Source of the DNA: an uncultured Porphyromonadaceae bacterium
GTDB taxonomy: Bacteria > Bacteroidota > Bacteroidia > Bacteroidales > Muribaculaceae
Direction: 5' to 3'
Length of the DNA: 56,626 nt
Assembly (NCBI GenBank): GCA_947427285.1
Contig: CANEHE010000010.1
Coordinates: forward strand, 1-56,626
In this document: positions 9,910 through 18,577 of the stretch, in pieces
Position numbering within the stretch: the stretch's first letter is position 1
How the letters are laid out: the number at the start of each line of letters is the position of its first letter
The notes under the pieces: model-generated
The model's database searches: none
Seen by the model: the letters and a program-made list of their open reading frames with translations, nothing else
What the model was told of the DNA's origin: nothing
Position numbers and translations under genes: made by a program

Positions 9910-10578
9910 TCAGAATACAATCCGTCCTTTCTTTGCCTGCTCAAGCATCTTCTTCCCGGGTACAAGATAAATTTCCAATCTGCGGTTATCTGCCCGGTTC
10001 TCAACTGAGTTATTAGGTTTAAGAGGCATATCGTCGCTCATGGCATAGTCAAACAGATAACGGGTGTCATCCCCCCTGTCATCAAACCAATTGAACACCG
10101 CCTCGGCTCTCTCCACGGTAAGTTTATCACGGTATGCCTCTGATCCGGTATTGTCTGTGTGCATCACAAGAAGCACACGATACATATCCGGATCATGCAG
10201 ATATCTTCTGATAGGATTAAGATAATCAGAAGCCCCCACAAGAAGTCGAGTAGAATTTGGCGCAAATAATCTTGAAGCAGGAACGGATACAAGAAGTACT
10301 TCTTTATTGCGGTAAAGTTCCACATTCCAGTCTGTCTTGGGCACCGAACGAGAGTTAAGCAGACGGGTTTTCCCTTCCTTGTCTTGGAATTTCCTGATGA
10401 GGTCGGCATTCTTACCGAGATCAACCGAATTGACCATCTCCACAAAAGAAAGATTGTCAAGTTCCTCGTCTCGTTCAGGGATATTGGCTGAACGAGGCTG
10501 AGCCATAACCGGACATACCGTCATAATCATGACTATAACACAAATATGGTCAAAAAAGGTCTTCAAGCGATTTTTCAT
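9910..10578 (-). CDS. Exported OmpA-domain protein
   Basis: A 222-residue protein with an N-terminal signal peptide ending near VCPVMAQ, a short variable region, and a C-terminal OmpA/MotB-like domain (LLVMHTDNTGSEAYRDKLTVERAEAV with NRADNRRLEIYL at the end), which normally binds peptidoglycan. The start is the ATG at 10578; the frame extends upstream only to a TTG. It overlaps the 3' end of the preceding acidic-protein gene by 29 bases, which suggests translational coupling. No barrel or lipobox is seen, so it is probably periplasmic. Role beyond cell-wall association is not known. Confidence 0.8.
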   Translation of the reverse strand: MKNRLKTFFDHICVIVMIMTVCPVMAQPRSANIPERDEELDNLSFVEMVNSVDLGKNADLIRKFQDKEGKTRLLNSRSVPKTDWNVELYRNKEVLLVSVPASRLFAPNSTRLLVGASDYLNPIRRYLHDPDMYRVLLVMHTDNTGSEAYRDKLTVERAEAVFNWFDDRGDDTRYLFDYAMSDDMPLKPNNSVENRADNRRLEIYLVPGKKMLEQAKKGRIVF

Positions 10579-10891
10579 AATCAAGTTCTGCTTTCACTAT
10601 TAAATCCACATCTTTGGGATCCATCATGATCTCATTGTCCGACGCAATCTGTTTTTTCACATACCGAATCAAATCATCCACATCAAGAAGATCCTCCTCG
10701 GCATCTATGTCATCGAGAGAAGTCAGACCACGTTTGTCATAAAAATCCCAGATGGTGTCAATAACATATAAGATCTCATCGTCGGAGTAACGCTCTGATA
10801 TATTCTCCGGAATTGCAGCTCGAATAAACTCGACAGCGTTATCTTCATCGAATCCTTCAAATTGCCCTGAATCAGGGTTAGTATCTGCCAT
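10550..10891 (-). CDS. Conserved acidic protein of unknown function
   Basis: I do not recognise a named family with certainty. The 113-residue protein is very acidic (many Asp/Glu), has no signal peptide or membrane segment, and looks alpha-helical with several DD/ED patches (YSDDEILYVIDTIWDFYDK, DAEEDLLDVDDLIRYVKKQI). It follows rimM by only 6 bases and overlaps the OmpA-like gene, so it belongs to the murA-rimM operon. Similar small acidic proteins are, as far as I recall, found in other Bacteroidales. A cytoplasmic role linked to translation or envelope growth would be only a guess from position. Confidence 0.8.
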   Translation of the reverse strand: MADTNPDSGQFEGFDEDNAVEFIRAAIPENISERYSDDEILYVIDTIWDFYDKRGLTSLDDIDAEEDLLDVDDLIRYVKKQIASDNEIMMDPKDVDLIVKAELDYEKSLEDLF

Positions 10892-10897
10892 AGTACT

Positions 10898-11455
10898 TTA
10901 TTTATTGTTTTTAGAATTAAGATTCATAAGACCCTTCGGAATCTCGACTGTCACAGTGCGTGATACCGGATCAACACCGGATATCAATTCCGCTGCTGCC
11001 GGAATAAATATCTCACCGTCCGGTGTAGAAGTCACAAAAAGCGCATTGGCTGTGGAAAGATCCACTCTTTCTATTTTGCCTACAATTTTTTCAGTATAGG
11101 CATCCACGATTCTAAATCCGATCATATCATCAATATACAGACCTTCCTCTTGATCGGAATCCTCACCCAGATATCCGGCCACATCGGTTTTACGGGCATA
11201 AATGATCTGATTTATAAATTCACGGGCATCCTCTTCCGAATCTATACCATCAAGTTTTACCAATGATGCAAAATGACCTTTCGGTCGTACACTACTGATA
11301 AAAAAGGGTACTGGAATACCATCACGCTTCACAATCAACGGAATGTCCGGGCGTATGAAATCGGCATCAATGTCCAACTGCACATTGAGTTCTCCTTTGA
11401 GTGCGTGTGTTTTCAGAAATTTTCCTATCGCTTCTATATCGTCTTTTCCAATCAT
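10898..11455 (-). CDS. rimM: Ribosome maturation factor RimM
   Basis: RimM helps assemble the head of the 30S subunit and binds ribosomal protein S19. The 185-residue length is normal. The N-terminal beta-barrel domain carries the family opening IGKFLKTHALKGELNV and SSVRPKGHFASLVKLDGIDSEEDA; the C-terminal PRC-barrel domain follows (DDMIGFRIVDAYTEKIVGKI, then IFIPAAAELISGVD). It lies 17 bases after murA in the same operon, a gene pair I recall from other Bacteroidota. Confidence 0.93.
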   Translation of the reverse strand: MIGKDDIEAIGKFLKTHALKGELNVQLDIDADFIRPDIPLIVKRDGIPVPFFISSVRPKGHFASLVKLDGIDSEEDAREFINQIIYARKTDVAGYLGEDSDQEEGLYIDDMIGFRIVDAYTEKIVGKIERVDLSTANALFVTSTPDGEIFIPAAAELISGVDPVSRTVTVEIPKGLMNLNSKNNK

Positions 11456-11472
11456 CGCAAACGGGGCCGGTA

Positions 11473-12786
11473 TTATCTGTCTATTCTAATGATTCTGGCA
11501 CCCAAACGGTTCAGTCGCTCATCAATTCTCTCATATCCGCGATCGATCTGATCAATATTCTGAATCCGGCTTGTTCCTTTGGCTCCGAGAGCAGCAATGA
11601 GCATAGCAATGCCAGCCCGGATATCAGGAGACACCATATCTGCGGCATGAAGACTATTAAGACGGCCCGAACCTATAACAGCTGCTCTATGAGGGTCGCA
11701 GAGAATGATTCGTGCGCCCATATCAATCAGCTTATCCACAAAAAACAGACGACTTTCAAACATTTTCTGATGAATCAGAACGCTTCCCTTAGCCTGAGTG
11801 GCCACAACCAGAAATATACTCAAAAGATCAGGTGACAGTCCTGGCCACGGAGCATCGGCAAAAGTCATGATTGAACCATCAATAAAAGTTTCTATCTCAT
11901 AACCATCTGATTCTGGCACCACAATATTGTCTCCATCTATTTGCAGGCTTATGCCAAGACGTCTGAATGCCTCGGGCATTATTCCGAGATCTGAAACACT
12001 GACATTCTCAAGACATAGTGCCGATCCAGTCATTGCTGCCATACCTACGAATGAACCGACTTCTATCATATCCGGCAAAAGCCGATGATCGGCTTCTCCA
12101 AGACATTCCACGCCCTTTATTTTAAGCAGATTGGAGCCGACTCCCTCGATTTTCGCCCCCATTCTGATAAGCATGCGACATAATTGCTGTATATAAGGCT
12201 CACACGCAGCATTGTATATGGTTGTGATCCCTTCGGCGAGCGAGGCAGCCATGATAAGATTGGCCGTTCCTGTTATGGAAGCCTCGTCAAGGAGAAGATA
12301 TTTTCCCTGTAATCTTTGAGCAGCAGATATGCGATAAATCTTATCGTCAGCAATATACTCAAATTCCGCTCCGAGTTTCTGCAGACCCAGAAAATGTGTA
12401 TCCAGCCGACGTCGTCCTATTTTGTCACCTCCAGGTTTTGGCAGTATCGCTTTTCCGAAACGTGCTGTAAGAGGGCCGACAATCATCACAGATCCCCGGA
12501 GAGCTCTGGCCTTGCGTAGGAATTCCTCAGTATATATATATTCGATATCGATATCGTCAGCAGTAAAGCGACATGTGTCATGGGAGATGAATTCCACTTT
12601 CACTCCGAGATCACGCAACAGTCTGATTAGGTTACGGACATCAGATATATCCGGAATATTGGATATGACAACAGGGCTTGAGGTGAGAAGTGTAGCGCAT
12701 ATCACTTCCAGAGCCTCATTTTTAGCACCCTGACATGACAGGGAACCATGTAGCTTATGGCCTCCTTCGACTATGAACGTGCTCAT
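11473..12786 (-). CDS. murA: UDP-N-acetylglucosamine 1-carboxyvinyltransferase MurA
   Basis: MurA adds enolpyruvate from PEP to UDP-GlcNAc, the first committed step of peptidoglycan synthesis, in the cytoplasm. The 437 residues have the EPSP-synthase fold, the GAKN substrate-binding motif at residues 20-23, RGSVMIVGPLTARFG, and the C-terminal DRGYERIDERLNRLGA. The active-site loop reads PGGDKIGRRRLDTH, so the position of the catalytic and fosfomycin-binding Cys115 of E. coli is Asp121 here. Its start overlaps the DUF4290 stop by 4 bases (ATGA), indicating coupled translation. Confidence 0.97.
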   Translation of the reverse strand: MSTFIVEGGHKLHGSLSCQGAKNEALEVICATLLTSSPVVISNIPDISDVRNLIRLLRDLGVKVEFISHDTCRFTADDIDIEYIYTEEFLRKARALRGSVMIVGPLTARFGKAILPKPGGDKIGRRRLDTHFLGLQKLGAEFEYIADDKIYRISAAQRLQGKYLLLDEASITGTANLIMAASLAEGITTIYNAACEPYIQQLCRMLIRMGAKIEGVGSNLLKIKGVECLGEADHRLLPDMIEVGSFVGMAAMTGSALCLENVSVSDLGIMPEAFRRLGISLQIDGDNIVVPESDGYEIETFIDGSIMTFADAPWPGLSPDLLSIFLVVATQAKGSVLIHQKMFESRLFFVDKLIDMGARIILCDPHRAAVIGSGRLNSLHAADMVSPDIRAGIAMLIAALGAKGTSRIQNIDQIDRGYERIDERLNRLGARIIRIDR

Positions 12787-13373
12787 TTCTTCTTTTTCTT
12801 CTTTGAAGTCTGTGGTGGAGTGACAATCGTAAAGTCGTGAAGAATATATTTTTCCGGATCAAGACTAATCGCACCGTCACTATATTCAGCCAGATCCCGG
12901 AGGACCTTTGCATTAGTCATCGCTTCGGAATTATGCGCTATCATCAGCTTCTTAAGATGATGGGCCATGCGTGAGACCAATTCATCCTTTTCGACACCGT
13001 TTTCCATCTCGGCCACACGCTTCACCATCTGTTCAATGAGTTTTCCATAATGGCGGAATCTGAATCGTGAGGCGGAATAAGGTATTTTCTTAGGACGTGG
13101 ATTGAGATTTTCCTCACGTATCACGTCACAGGGAAAATCTATATCAAGTCTGAATCCAGACATGACGTTTATATGGTCCCAGAATTTCTGCATGTCTCCA
13201 TTCTCACCTCTCATTTCAGGAAACAAGGTGGCCATTGTTTTCACAATGGCATGCGCACATGCGGTCCGACGATCCCGGTCAGGGATAGTCATACAGAAAT
13301 CCACCATGTGCTGGATATTGCGCCCGTATTCAGGAAGAGGCATCCGTGGCTGGGCTGTATTGTAATATAACAT
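12783..13373 (-). CDS. DUF4290 family protein
   Basis: A 196-residue protein of a Bacteroidota-restricted family whose function is not known. It opens with LYYNTAQPRMPLPEYGRNIQ, the family signature, is mainly alpha-helical with no signal peptide or membrane segment, and ends in a run of lysines (SKKKKKK), suggesting contact with nucleic acid or acidic partners. It is the first gene of an operon with murA (4-base overlap) and rimM, a neighbourhood I recall as conserved in the phylum. It has an excellent promoter just upstream. Confidence 0.9.
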   Translation of the reverse strand: MLYYNTAQPRMPLPEYGRNIQHMVDFCMTIPDRDRRTACAHAIVKTMATLFPEMRGENGDMQKFWDHINVMSGFRLDIDFPCDVIREENLNPRPKKIPYSASRFRFRHYGKLIEQMVKRVAEMENGVEKDELVSRMAHHLKKLMIAHNSEAMTNAKVLRDLAEYSDGAISLDPEKYILHDFTIVTPPQTSKKKKKK

Positions 13374-13422
13374 TTTCCTATCAATGTGTAACCGACATGA
13401 TATTTGTCAGCTTTTTAGATTG

Positions 13423-13453
13423 CAAAGGTACTAACAATCCTTATAATTTCAAA
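13423..13453 (-). promoter_or_regulatory. Promoter of the DUF4290-murA-rimM operon
   Basis: Minus strand reads TTTG (13453-13450), 19 bases, then TACCTTTG (13430-13423): an exact match to the Bacteroidota primary sigma consensus with ideal spacing. The -33 box overlaps the stop codon of tsaB. Confidence 0.85.
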
Positions 13454-14141
13454 GTTTGTTTTTTGGAACTGACGCCTGAAATTCCTTAAGATATTCAGGG
13501 ACAGCATAAGCCACATCGGCAAAGCGGCTCTCCCTGAAAGCCTTTTCCGATAATGCTGTCATGTCTCTGGCATAAGCGTTAAGTCCGTCAATCCATTCCG
13601 CACGGGGTATATCCACCAGTGCCTTAGCCTTTTCAGCTCCGGATCCAAAGAAAAGAATTTTTCTGTCATCTGGCAAGTCCTTGTAGGAGTTTTCATCAAG
13701 GATAAGAGGATTCGGTGATATTATCTTATTGAGAGCAAAATCATAAGCTGCAGTATACACCTCCATTCTGCGGGCATCAAGCATAGGTACAAGTATTTCA
13801 TCACCGGTCCATTCCATGGAGCGAAACATCACCTTTACCGCCAATATCTCAAGTGTGGATATGGTGATCAGAGGTATTCCAAGTCCAAAGCAAAGTCCTT
13901 TCGCAGTCGAGAGCCCGATCCTGAGACCAGTATAGGATCCTGGTCCGATGCTTACTGCCACAGCATCTGCCTTCATATCACGCCGTGACATCTCTTCCAT
14001 ACACTTTTCTATGAATGGGGCCAATTTCTGGGCATGATTCATCGGTTGATGGTCTTCAAGTTGATATTCCACCATTCCGTCGCAACTCAACGCAACAGAA
14101 CATATATCTCCTGAAGTCTCTATGTTAAGTATTGTAGCCAT
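13449..14141 (-). CDS. tsaB: tRNA threonylcarbamoyladenosine biosynthesis protein TsaB
   Basis: TsaB is the ASKHA-fold scaffold that pairs with TsaD (and TsaE) to make the universal t6A37 modification on ANN-decoding tRNAs. The 230-residue protein opens with ILNIETSGDICSVALSCDG and contains VSIGPGSYTGLRIGLSTAKG, the clear TsaB signature. It starts 30 bases after the upstream FAD oxidoreductase stop, so they are probably cotranscribed. TsaD and TsaE are not in the window. Confidence 0.94.
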   Translation of the reverse strand: MATILNIETSGDICSVALSCDGMVEYQLEDHQPMNHAQKLAPFIEKCMEEMSRRDMKADAVAVSIGPGSYTGLRIGLSTAKGLCFGLGIPLITISTLEILAVKVMFRSMEWTGDEILVPMLDARRMEVYTAAYDFALNKIISPNPLILDENSYKDLPDDRKILFFGSGAEKAKALVDIPRAEWIDGLNAYARDMTALSEKAFRESRFADVAYAVPEYLKEFQASVPKNKL

Positions 14142-14171
14142 AACAATATTGATAACCAGCTTACAGATAAT

Positions 14172-15776
14172 TTATAAATCATTGATATTACAGTCCGCAT
14201 GAAGATCGACCTGTATATTTCCAGCCAAAGCCGTCACAGCGTTCTGACCGTCGATTGCAGCGGAGACAATGCCTCCGGCATAACCGGCACCTTCTCCAAC
14301 AGGATATAGACCGGCCAAAGCAATATGTTGCAATGTTTCCCGATCACGTGGAATCCGTACTGGTGACGATGTACGTGATTCAAGACCCACCAGAATAGCA
14401 TCTTCCGACATAAAACCTCTGGATCGCTGTCCGAATATCCTGAATCCCTCGCGTAGTCGGGAGGAGATAAATGTGGGAAGCAACAGATCCATGCGAGAAG
14501 GATGAATGCCAGGGAGATATGACGATGAAGGCAGATCCGAAGACTCCCGGCAAACCACAAAATCGGTCATTCTCTGTGCCGGTGCATTAAGAGTATGTCC
14601 CGCTTCCTCATAAAATCTTTTTTCAAGATTTTCCTGAAGAGCCAGCATCTGCAGGTTTCCTTCCTCCTCAAATTCTGGAAAATCGCCTGGCCGTATCTCC
14701 ACAACCATTCCTGAATTGGCATACCGGGATGCTCGTGCCGATGCCGACATTCCATTGACAACCAACTGGCCGGGACCTGAAACGGCAGGTACAATCACTC
14801 CTCCCGGACACATGCAGAACGAATAGACACCACGTCCCCCGGACTGACATACAAATTTATATTCGGCGGCAGGCAACCATTTCCCCCTTCCTTTAGGAGA
14901 ATGATACTGAATCATGTCAATCAGATGCTGCGGATGTTCAAGTCTCACACCTATGGCAAGACCTTTCGGTTCAATTTCCACTCCTCGCCTATCCAACATC
15001 CGATAGATATCCCGGGCAGAATGTCCTGTGGCGAGAACGACAGGTCCCATAAAATGCCTTCCGTCTTCCACTGCCACTCCTGTCACTGCCATTCGTCGTC
15101 TGTCAACCAACAGATCAGTCACTCTGGTATCAAAAAAAACATTTCCTCCATGATCCAGAATTGTCTTACGGATATTCTTGATTATTATCGGAAGTCTGTC
15201 GCTCCCTATGTGCGGATGAGAGTCCACAAGTATGCTTTCATCCGCGCCGTGCTGATAAAGAAGGCCAAGTATCTCGGACACATCACCTCTCTTTTTGCTA
15301 CGGGTAAATAGTTTTCCGTCGGAAAAAGTACCGGCACCCCCCTCTCCGAAACAATAGTTTGAATCCGGATCGACTACTCCTTTACGATTTAGGGCAGCAA
15401 TATCCAGCCTTCGCCTGTCCACGTCTTTTCCTCGTTCCAGTATTATGGGACGGATTCCAAATTCGATTGCCTTCAAGGCTGCAAACAGACCAGCCGGGCC
15501 GGCTCCCGCAATGATTACCTGATGCCGGGCAGAAGAAACATCCTGGAATCTTTTCGGAGTCCAGCATTCTTTCACTTCGGAAGTATCGCCGGTGGCGACC
15601 CGTACCGTCACATTTACCATCACCTGTCTCTGACGAGCATCAATACTTCTCCTCACCACATAGAGATCATTGATTTCCTGTGGGAGCAGAGACATTTGCC
15701 GTGCGACTGCAAGCCGCAACATTTCAGAAGTGGCAGCCTCCCGAGGATGCAGACGTAAACTTATATCATGGATCAT
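14172..15776 (-). CDS. FAD-dependent oxidoreductase (COG2509-type dehydrogenase)
   Basis: A 534-residue flavoprotein of the BaiN/COG2509-like family whose substrate is not known. The dinucleotide-binding motif AGAGPAGLFAALKAIEFG follows a small N-terminal domain (MIHDISLRLHPREA). The acceptor region GEGGAGTFSDGKLFTR and a C-terminal FAD motif (LYPVGEGAGYAGGIVSAAID) are typical. The ATG at 15776 is chosen because an upstream extension would start at a TTG at 15797 that lies inside a good -7 promoter box. Soluble, cytoplasmic, first gene of a pair with tsaB. Confidence 0.88.
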   Translation of the reverse strand: MIHDISLRLHPREAATSEMLRLAVARQMSLLPQEINDLYVVRRSIDARQRQVMVNVTVRVATGDTSEVKECWTPKRFQDVSSARHQVIIAGAGPAGLFAALKAIEFGIRPIILERGKDVDRRRLDIAALNRKGVVDPDSNYCFGEGGAGTFSDGKLFTRSKKRGDVSEILGLLYQHGADESILVDSHPHIGSDRLPIIIKNIRKTILDHGGNVFFDTRVTDLLVDRRRMAVTGVAVEDGRHFMGPVVLATGHSARDIYRMLDRRGVEIEPKGLAIGVRLEHPQHLIDMIQYHSPKGRGKWLPAAEYKFVCQSGGRGVYSFCMCPGGVIVPAVSGPGQLVVNGMSASARASRYANSGMVVEIRPGDFPEFEEEGNLQMLALQENLEKRFYEEAGHTLNAPAQRMTDFVVCRESSDLPSSSYLPGIHPSRMDLLLPTFISSRLREGFRIFGQRSRGFMSEDAILVGLESRTSSPVRIPRDRETLQHIALAGLYPVGEGAGYAGGIVSAAIDGQNAVTALAGNIQVDLHADCNINDL

Positions 15777-15794
15777 CTGTGATTTTTTAGACGG

Positions 15795-15802
15795 CAAATT
15801 TA
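15795..15802 (-). promoter_or_regulatory. Candidate -7 box for the FAD oxidoreductase-tsaB unit
   Basis: Minus strand TAAATTTG, 19 bases before the chosen ATG. No good -33 TTTG at 19 bases. It favours the ATG at 15776 over the upstream TTG. Confidence 0.5.
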
Positions 15803-15824
15803 ACCTTTTTCTCGCAAATAGAGT

Positions 15825-15832
15825 TATCTTTG
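15825..15832 (+). promoter_or_regulatory. Candidate -7 box for the HAD-rarA operon
   Basis: Plus strand TATCTTTG, a full match to TAnnTTTG, 33 bases before the ATG at 15866. It is divergent from the box at 15795-15802, so both genes are driven from an 89-base gap. The -33 element is not recognisable. Confidence 0.6.
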
Positions 15833-15865
15833 CATAGTTTTTCCAACACCCGGAGCTTGAAAAAC

Positions 15866-16525
15866 ATGGAAGTGAACAATCATATTGGTTTTCTGTTCGA
15901 TCTTGACGGAGTCCTGATCGACAGTGAGCGTCGCTACACAGAAATATGGAGTGAGATAAACCGTCGTATACCGACAGGCGTCGACGGATTTGAACAGAAA
16001 ATCAAAGGTACTACTCTTGAAAATATACTTGACAGTTACTTTTCCGAATCCGACAGACCGGAAGTAGTACGTATCCTTAAAGCCCGGGAACATAACATGG
16101 TATACAATTATTGTCCCGGTGCACGCGACTTACTTGAGAAGATACAACAAGCAAATCTTAAGGCAGCCCTTGTCACAAGCAGCAACGATGTAAAAATGGC
16201 ACGGTTATGGCAACAGATTCCAGAGCTGAAAACCTTTTTCACGGTAGTTATCGACGGCAATATGGTGAGTCGGTCCAAGCCTGATCCGGAGGGATACCTC
16301 ACGGGGGCCAAAGCCATTGGAAGCATTCCGGAATCCTGTGTAGTTTTTGAGGATTCCCTTCAAGGCGTAAAAGCGGGCAAAGCCGCAGGTTCATACGTAG
16401 TGGGTGTTGCCGGTACACTCCCTGAAACAGTTATAAGTCCGTATTGTGATATAGTAGTCAATTCTCTGACACAAATTGACTTCAATCTTCTATGCGGAAT
16501 GATGGAGAAAAGAATTCAGATATGA
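15866..16525 (+). CDS. HAD-superfamily phosphatase, beta-phosphoglucomutase-like
   Basis: A 219-residue hydrolase of HAD subfamily IA with the PgmB-like cap. Motif I is FLFDLDGVLIDS, nucleophile Asp12 and acid/base Asp14. Motif II is LVTSSND, and motif III/IV is SKPDPEGYLTGAKAI...CVVFEDSLQGVKAGKAAG. The substrate is probably a sugar phosphate but cannot be assigned. The ATG at 15866 is used rather than an in-frame TTG at 15830 that falls within the -7 box. Its stop codon overlaps the ATG of rarA (ATGA at 16522-16525), so the two are translationally coupled. Confidence 0.9.
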   Translation: MEVNNHIGFLFDLDGVLIDSERRYTEIWSEINRRIPTGVDGFEQKIKGTTLENILDSYFSESDRPEVVRILKAREHNMVYNYCPGARDLLEKIQQANLKAALVTSSNDVKMARLWQQIPELKTFFTVVIDGNMVSRSKPDPEGYLTGAKAIGSIPESCVVFEDSLQGVKAGKAAGSYVVGVAGTLPETVISPYCDIVVNSLTQIDFNLLCGMMEKRIQI

Positions 16526-17817
16526 AAGCAGATTCAGTGGAAATGACCAATGTCCCTCTCGCGGAACGCATGCGCCCGACATCCCTCGACAATTACCTAG
16601 GACAGAAACATCTGGTCGGAGATGGAGGTGTCGTAAGACGGATGATCGAGTCAGGAAGGATCAATTCATTTATTCTATGGGGACCTCCGGGAGTCGGTAA
16701 AACGACTCTTGCCCGAATAATTGCCAATGCAGTCGACGCATCTTTCTTTACCCTTTCCGCTGTCACATCCGGAGTAAAAGATGTACGAGAAGTACTTGAA
16801 CAATGCGATAAGGAATCCCGCAGTCTGTTTTCATCATCACGCCCGATATTATTCATCGATGAAATTCATCGTTTCAACAAATCACAACAGGATTCATTGC
16901 TCGGAGCTGTTGAGAAAGGAATTGTCACTCTGATTGGAGCCACTACAGAAAATCCCTCTTTCGAGGTCATCCGTCCTCTACTGTCGAGAGCGCAAGTGTA
17001 TACTCTTCGTCCACTCGACAAAGAGGATTTGCAGACTTTACTTGACCATGCTCTTGCTACAGACCCCATTCTCTCCAAACGAGATATACAGATAGAGGAA
17101 ACGGACGCACTATTCCGGTATGCAGGCGGTGATGCGCGAAAACTCTTGAATATTCTGGATCTTGTAGAACAATCGTCATCCCGAGGCCAGACAATCATAA
17201 TCAATGACAAGATCATAACTGAATCTCTGCAGGAAAATCCTCTTGCATACGACCGTAACGGAGAAATGCACTATGACATAGTATCGGCATTCATAAAATC
17301 CATACGTGGAAGCGATCCAGATGCCGCCGTATATTGGCTTGCAAGAATGGTGGCCGGAGGAGAAGATCCCAAGTTCATTGCCAGACGTCTGGTAATTCTT
17401 GCTGCAGAGGATATCGGTCTGGCCAATCCAAACGCTCTTCTGCTGGCTAACGCCACGTTCGACGCCCTGTCAAAAATAGGATGGCCCGAAGGAAGAATAA
17501 TTCTTTCAGAATGCGCAATATATCTGGCCACATCACCGAAGAGTAATTCAGCATATCTGGCCATTGACGCGGCTTTGGAAGAAGTTTCCCGTTCTGGCAA
17601 TCTTCCGGTTCCCCTTCATCTGCGTAATGCACCGACAAAACTCATGAAGGAACTTGGCTATGGCAAGGGATATGAGTATTCACACGATTATGCAGATCAT
17701 TTCTCGGAACAACAATATCTTCCTGATAAATTAGTGATTTCACGATTCTGGACTGCCGGAGATTCCGTCTCCGAAAGGAAAATGCAGGACAGAATGGATG
17801 GCCTTCGACATAAATGA
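16522..17817 (+). CDS. rarA: Replication-associated recombination protein A (MgsA/WHIP family AAA+ ATPase)
   Basis: RarA is a clamp-loader-like ATPase that acts at stalled replication forks. The sequence shows LAERMRPTSLDNYLGQKHLVG, Walker A GPPGVGKTTLARIIA, Walker B LFIDEIHRFNKSQQD, sensor-1 GATTENPSFEV, and the C-terminal tetramerisation region RGSDPDAAVYWLARMVAGGEDP and AEDIGLANP. The ATG at 16522, overlapping the HAD stop as ATGA, gives 431 residues. An earlier in-frame ATG at 16492 would add ten residues and overlap the upstream gene by 34 bases. The gene ends 14 bases before the convergent Crp-like gene. Confidence 0.95.
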   Translation: MKADSVEMTNVPLAERMRPTSLDNYLGQKHLVGDGGVVRRMIESGRINSFILWGPPGVGKTTLARIIANAVDASFFTLSAVTSGVKDVREVLEQCDKESRSLFSSSRPILFIDEIHRFNKSQQDSLLGAVEKGIVTLIGATTENPSFEVIRPLLSRAQVYTLRPLDKEDLQTLLDHALATDPILSKRDIQIEETDALFRYAGGDARKLLNILDLVEQSSSRGQTIIINDKIITESLQENPLAYDRNGEMHYDIVSAFIKSIRGSDPDAAVYWLARMVAGGEDPKFIARRLVILAAEDIGLANPNALLLANATFDALSKIGWPEGRIILSECAIYLATSPKSNSAYLAIDAALEEVSRSGNLPVPLHLRNAPTKLMKELGYGKGYEYSHDYADHFSEQQYLPDKLVISRFWTAGDSVSERKMQDRMDGLRHK

Positions 17818-17831
17818 GAGCCAGACGAGTG

Positions 17832-18530
17832 TCATTCGTCCAATTCCTCATACGCATCCATCAATCCCTGCCTTGACTCAACGCGAAAACGCGACGTGCT
17901 CTTTGAATAGGAACCCAGACCGGACTGACGGATTTCAACAAGTTCCAAAGAAAGGTCTTTGATACTGATGCCTGTGAGCAGCGACAGATTGTCGAGAGTC
18001 ACTTCGATTTCTATTCCTGTTGAGCCGCGTTCGGTTAAAATAGAAATCCAATAGGCAAGATATCCAATCAGACGTGGAGACTTGAAACGGTTTAGAATAT
18101 CGACAGGTTTCTGAGCCCGTAATGACAAATAGTTGAGAAAGTTTATAAGATAGATCTCATCGGAATGCAACAGTTGTAAAAATTGCTCTTTAGAAAACCA
18201 CATCATATCAACCATCCCCTGGCATTCAGCCCTCGACTCAAAACGGGTATTGAGTCCAAACAGACGGTCTACCCCTATCACCGACCCCGCTGCCAATGTT
18301 TCCACTACGATACATCTGCCTGAAAAACATGTATGACGAAGTTCAAGATTGCCTCCGATAAGATAACGCACATCACGGCATACATCTCCCGGACGGAACA
18401 CAACCTCTCCCTTGTGATAGGTCCGAAAAGCGAGATTGGTCTTTTCCAGAAAAGAGGATACCTGCTCTCTGGAAATCCCCTTAAACAAGGGGAGACTCAT
18501 AATCATGGCATACATTGAATCCATGGCCAT
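17832..18530 (-). CDS. Crp/Fnr-family transcriptional regulator
   Basis: A 232-residue protein with an N-terminal cyclic-nucleotide-binding-like barrel (YHKGEVVFRPGDVCRDVRYLIGG, ETLAAGSVIGVDRLFG), a long dimerisation helix and a C-terminal winged-helix region. The recognition part (LDNLSLLTGISIKDLSLELVEI) aligns with the Crp HTH pattern but lacks the usual Arg residues of the recognition helix. No Cys cluster for an iron-sulphur centre is seen, so it is not a classical FNR. It is last in the DUF2520-kdsC-maf group, 47 bases after maf. The signal and targets are unknown. Confidence 0.85.
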   Translation of the reverse strand: MAMDSMYAMIMSLPLFKGISREQVSSFLEKTNLAFRTYHKGEVVFRPGDVCRDVRYLIGGNLELRHTCFSGRCIVVETLAAGSVIGVDRLFGLNTRFESRAECQGMVDMMWFSKEQFLQLLHSDEIYLINFLNYLSLRAQKPVDILNRFKSPRLIGYLAYWISILTERGSTGIEIEVTLDNLSLLTGISIKDLSLELVEIRQSGLGSYSKSTSRFRVESRQGLMDAYEELDE

Positions 18531-18577
18531 ACTCTGAAATCAAATGGAAACCGCTCTACTTAAAAGATCGTTTCAAA

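Noticed and set aside
17824..17840. Small stem GACGA/TCGTC between rarA and the Crp-like gene
   Set aside because: Only 5 bp, overlaps the end of the Crp-like coding region, and has no T-tract.
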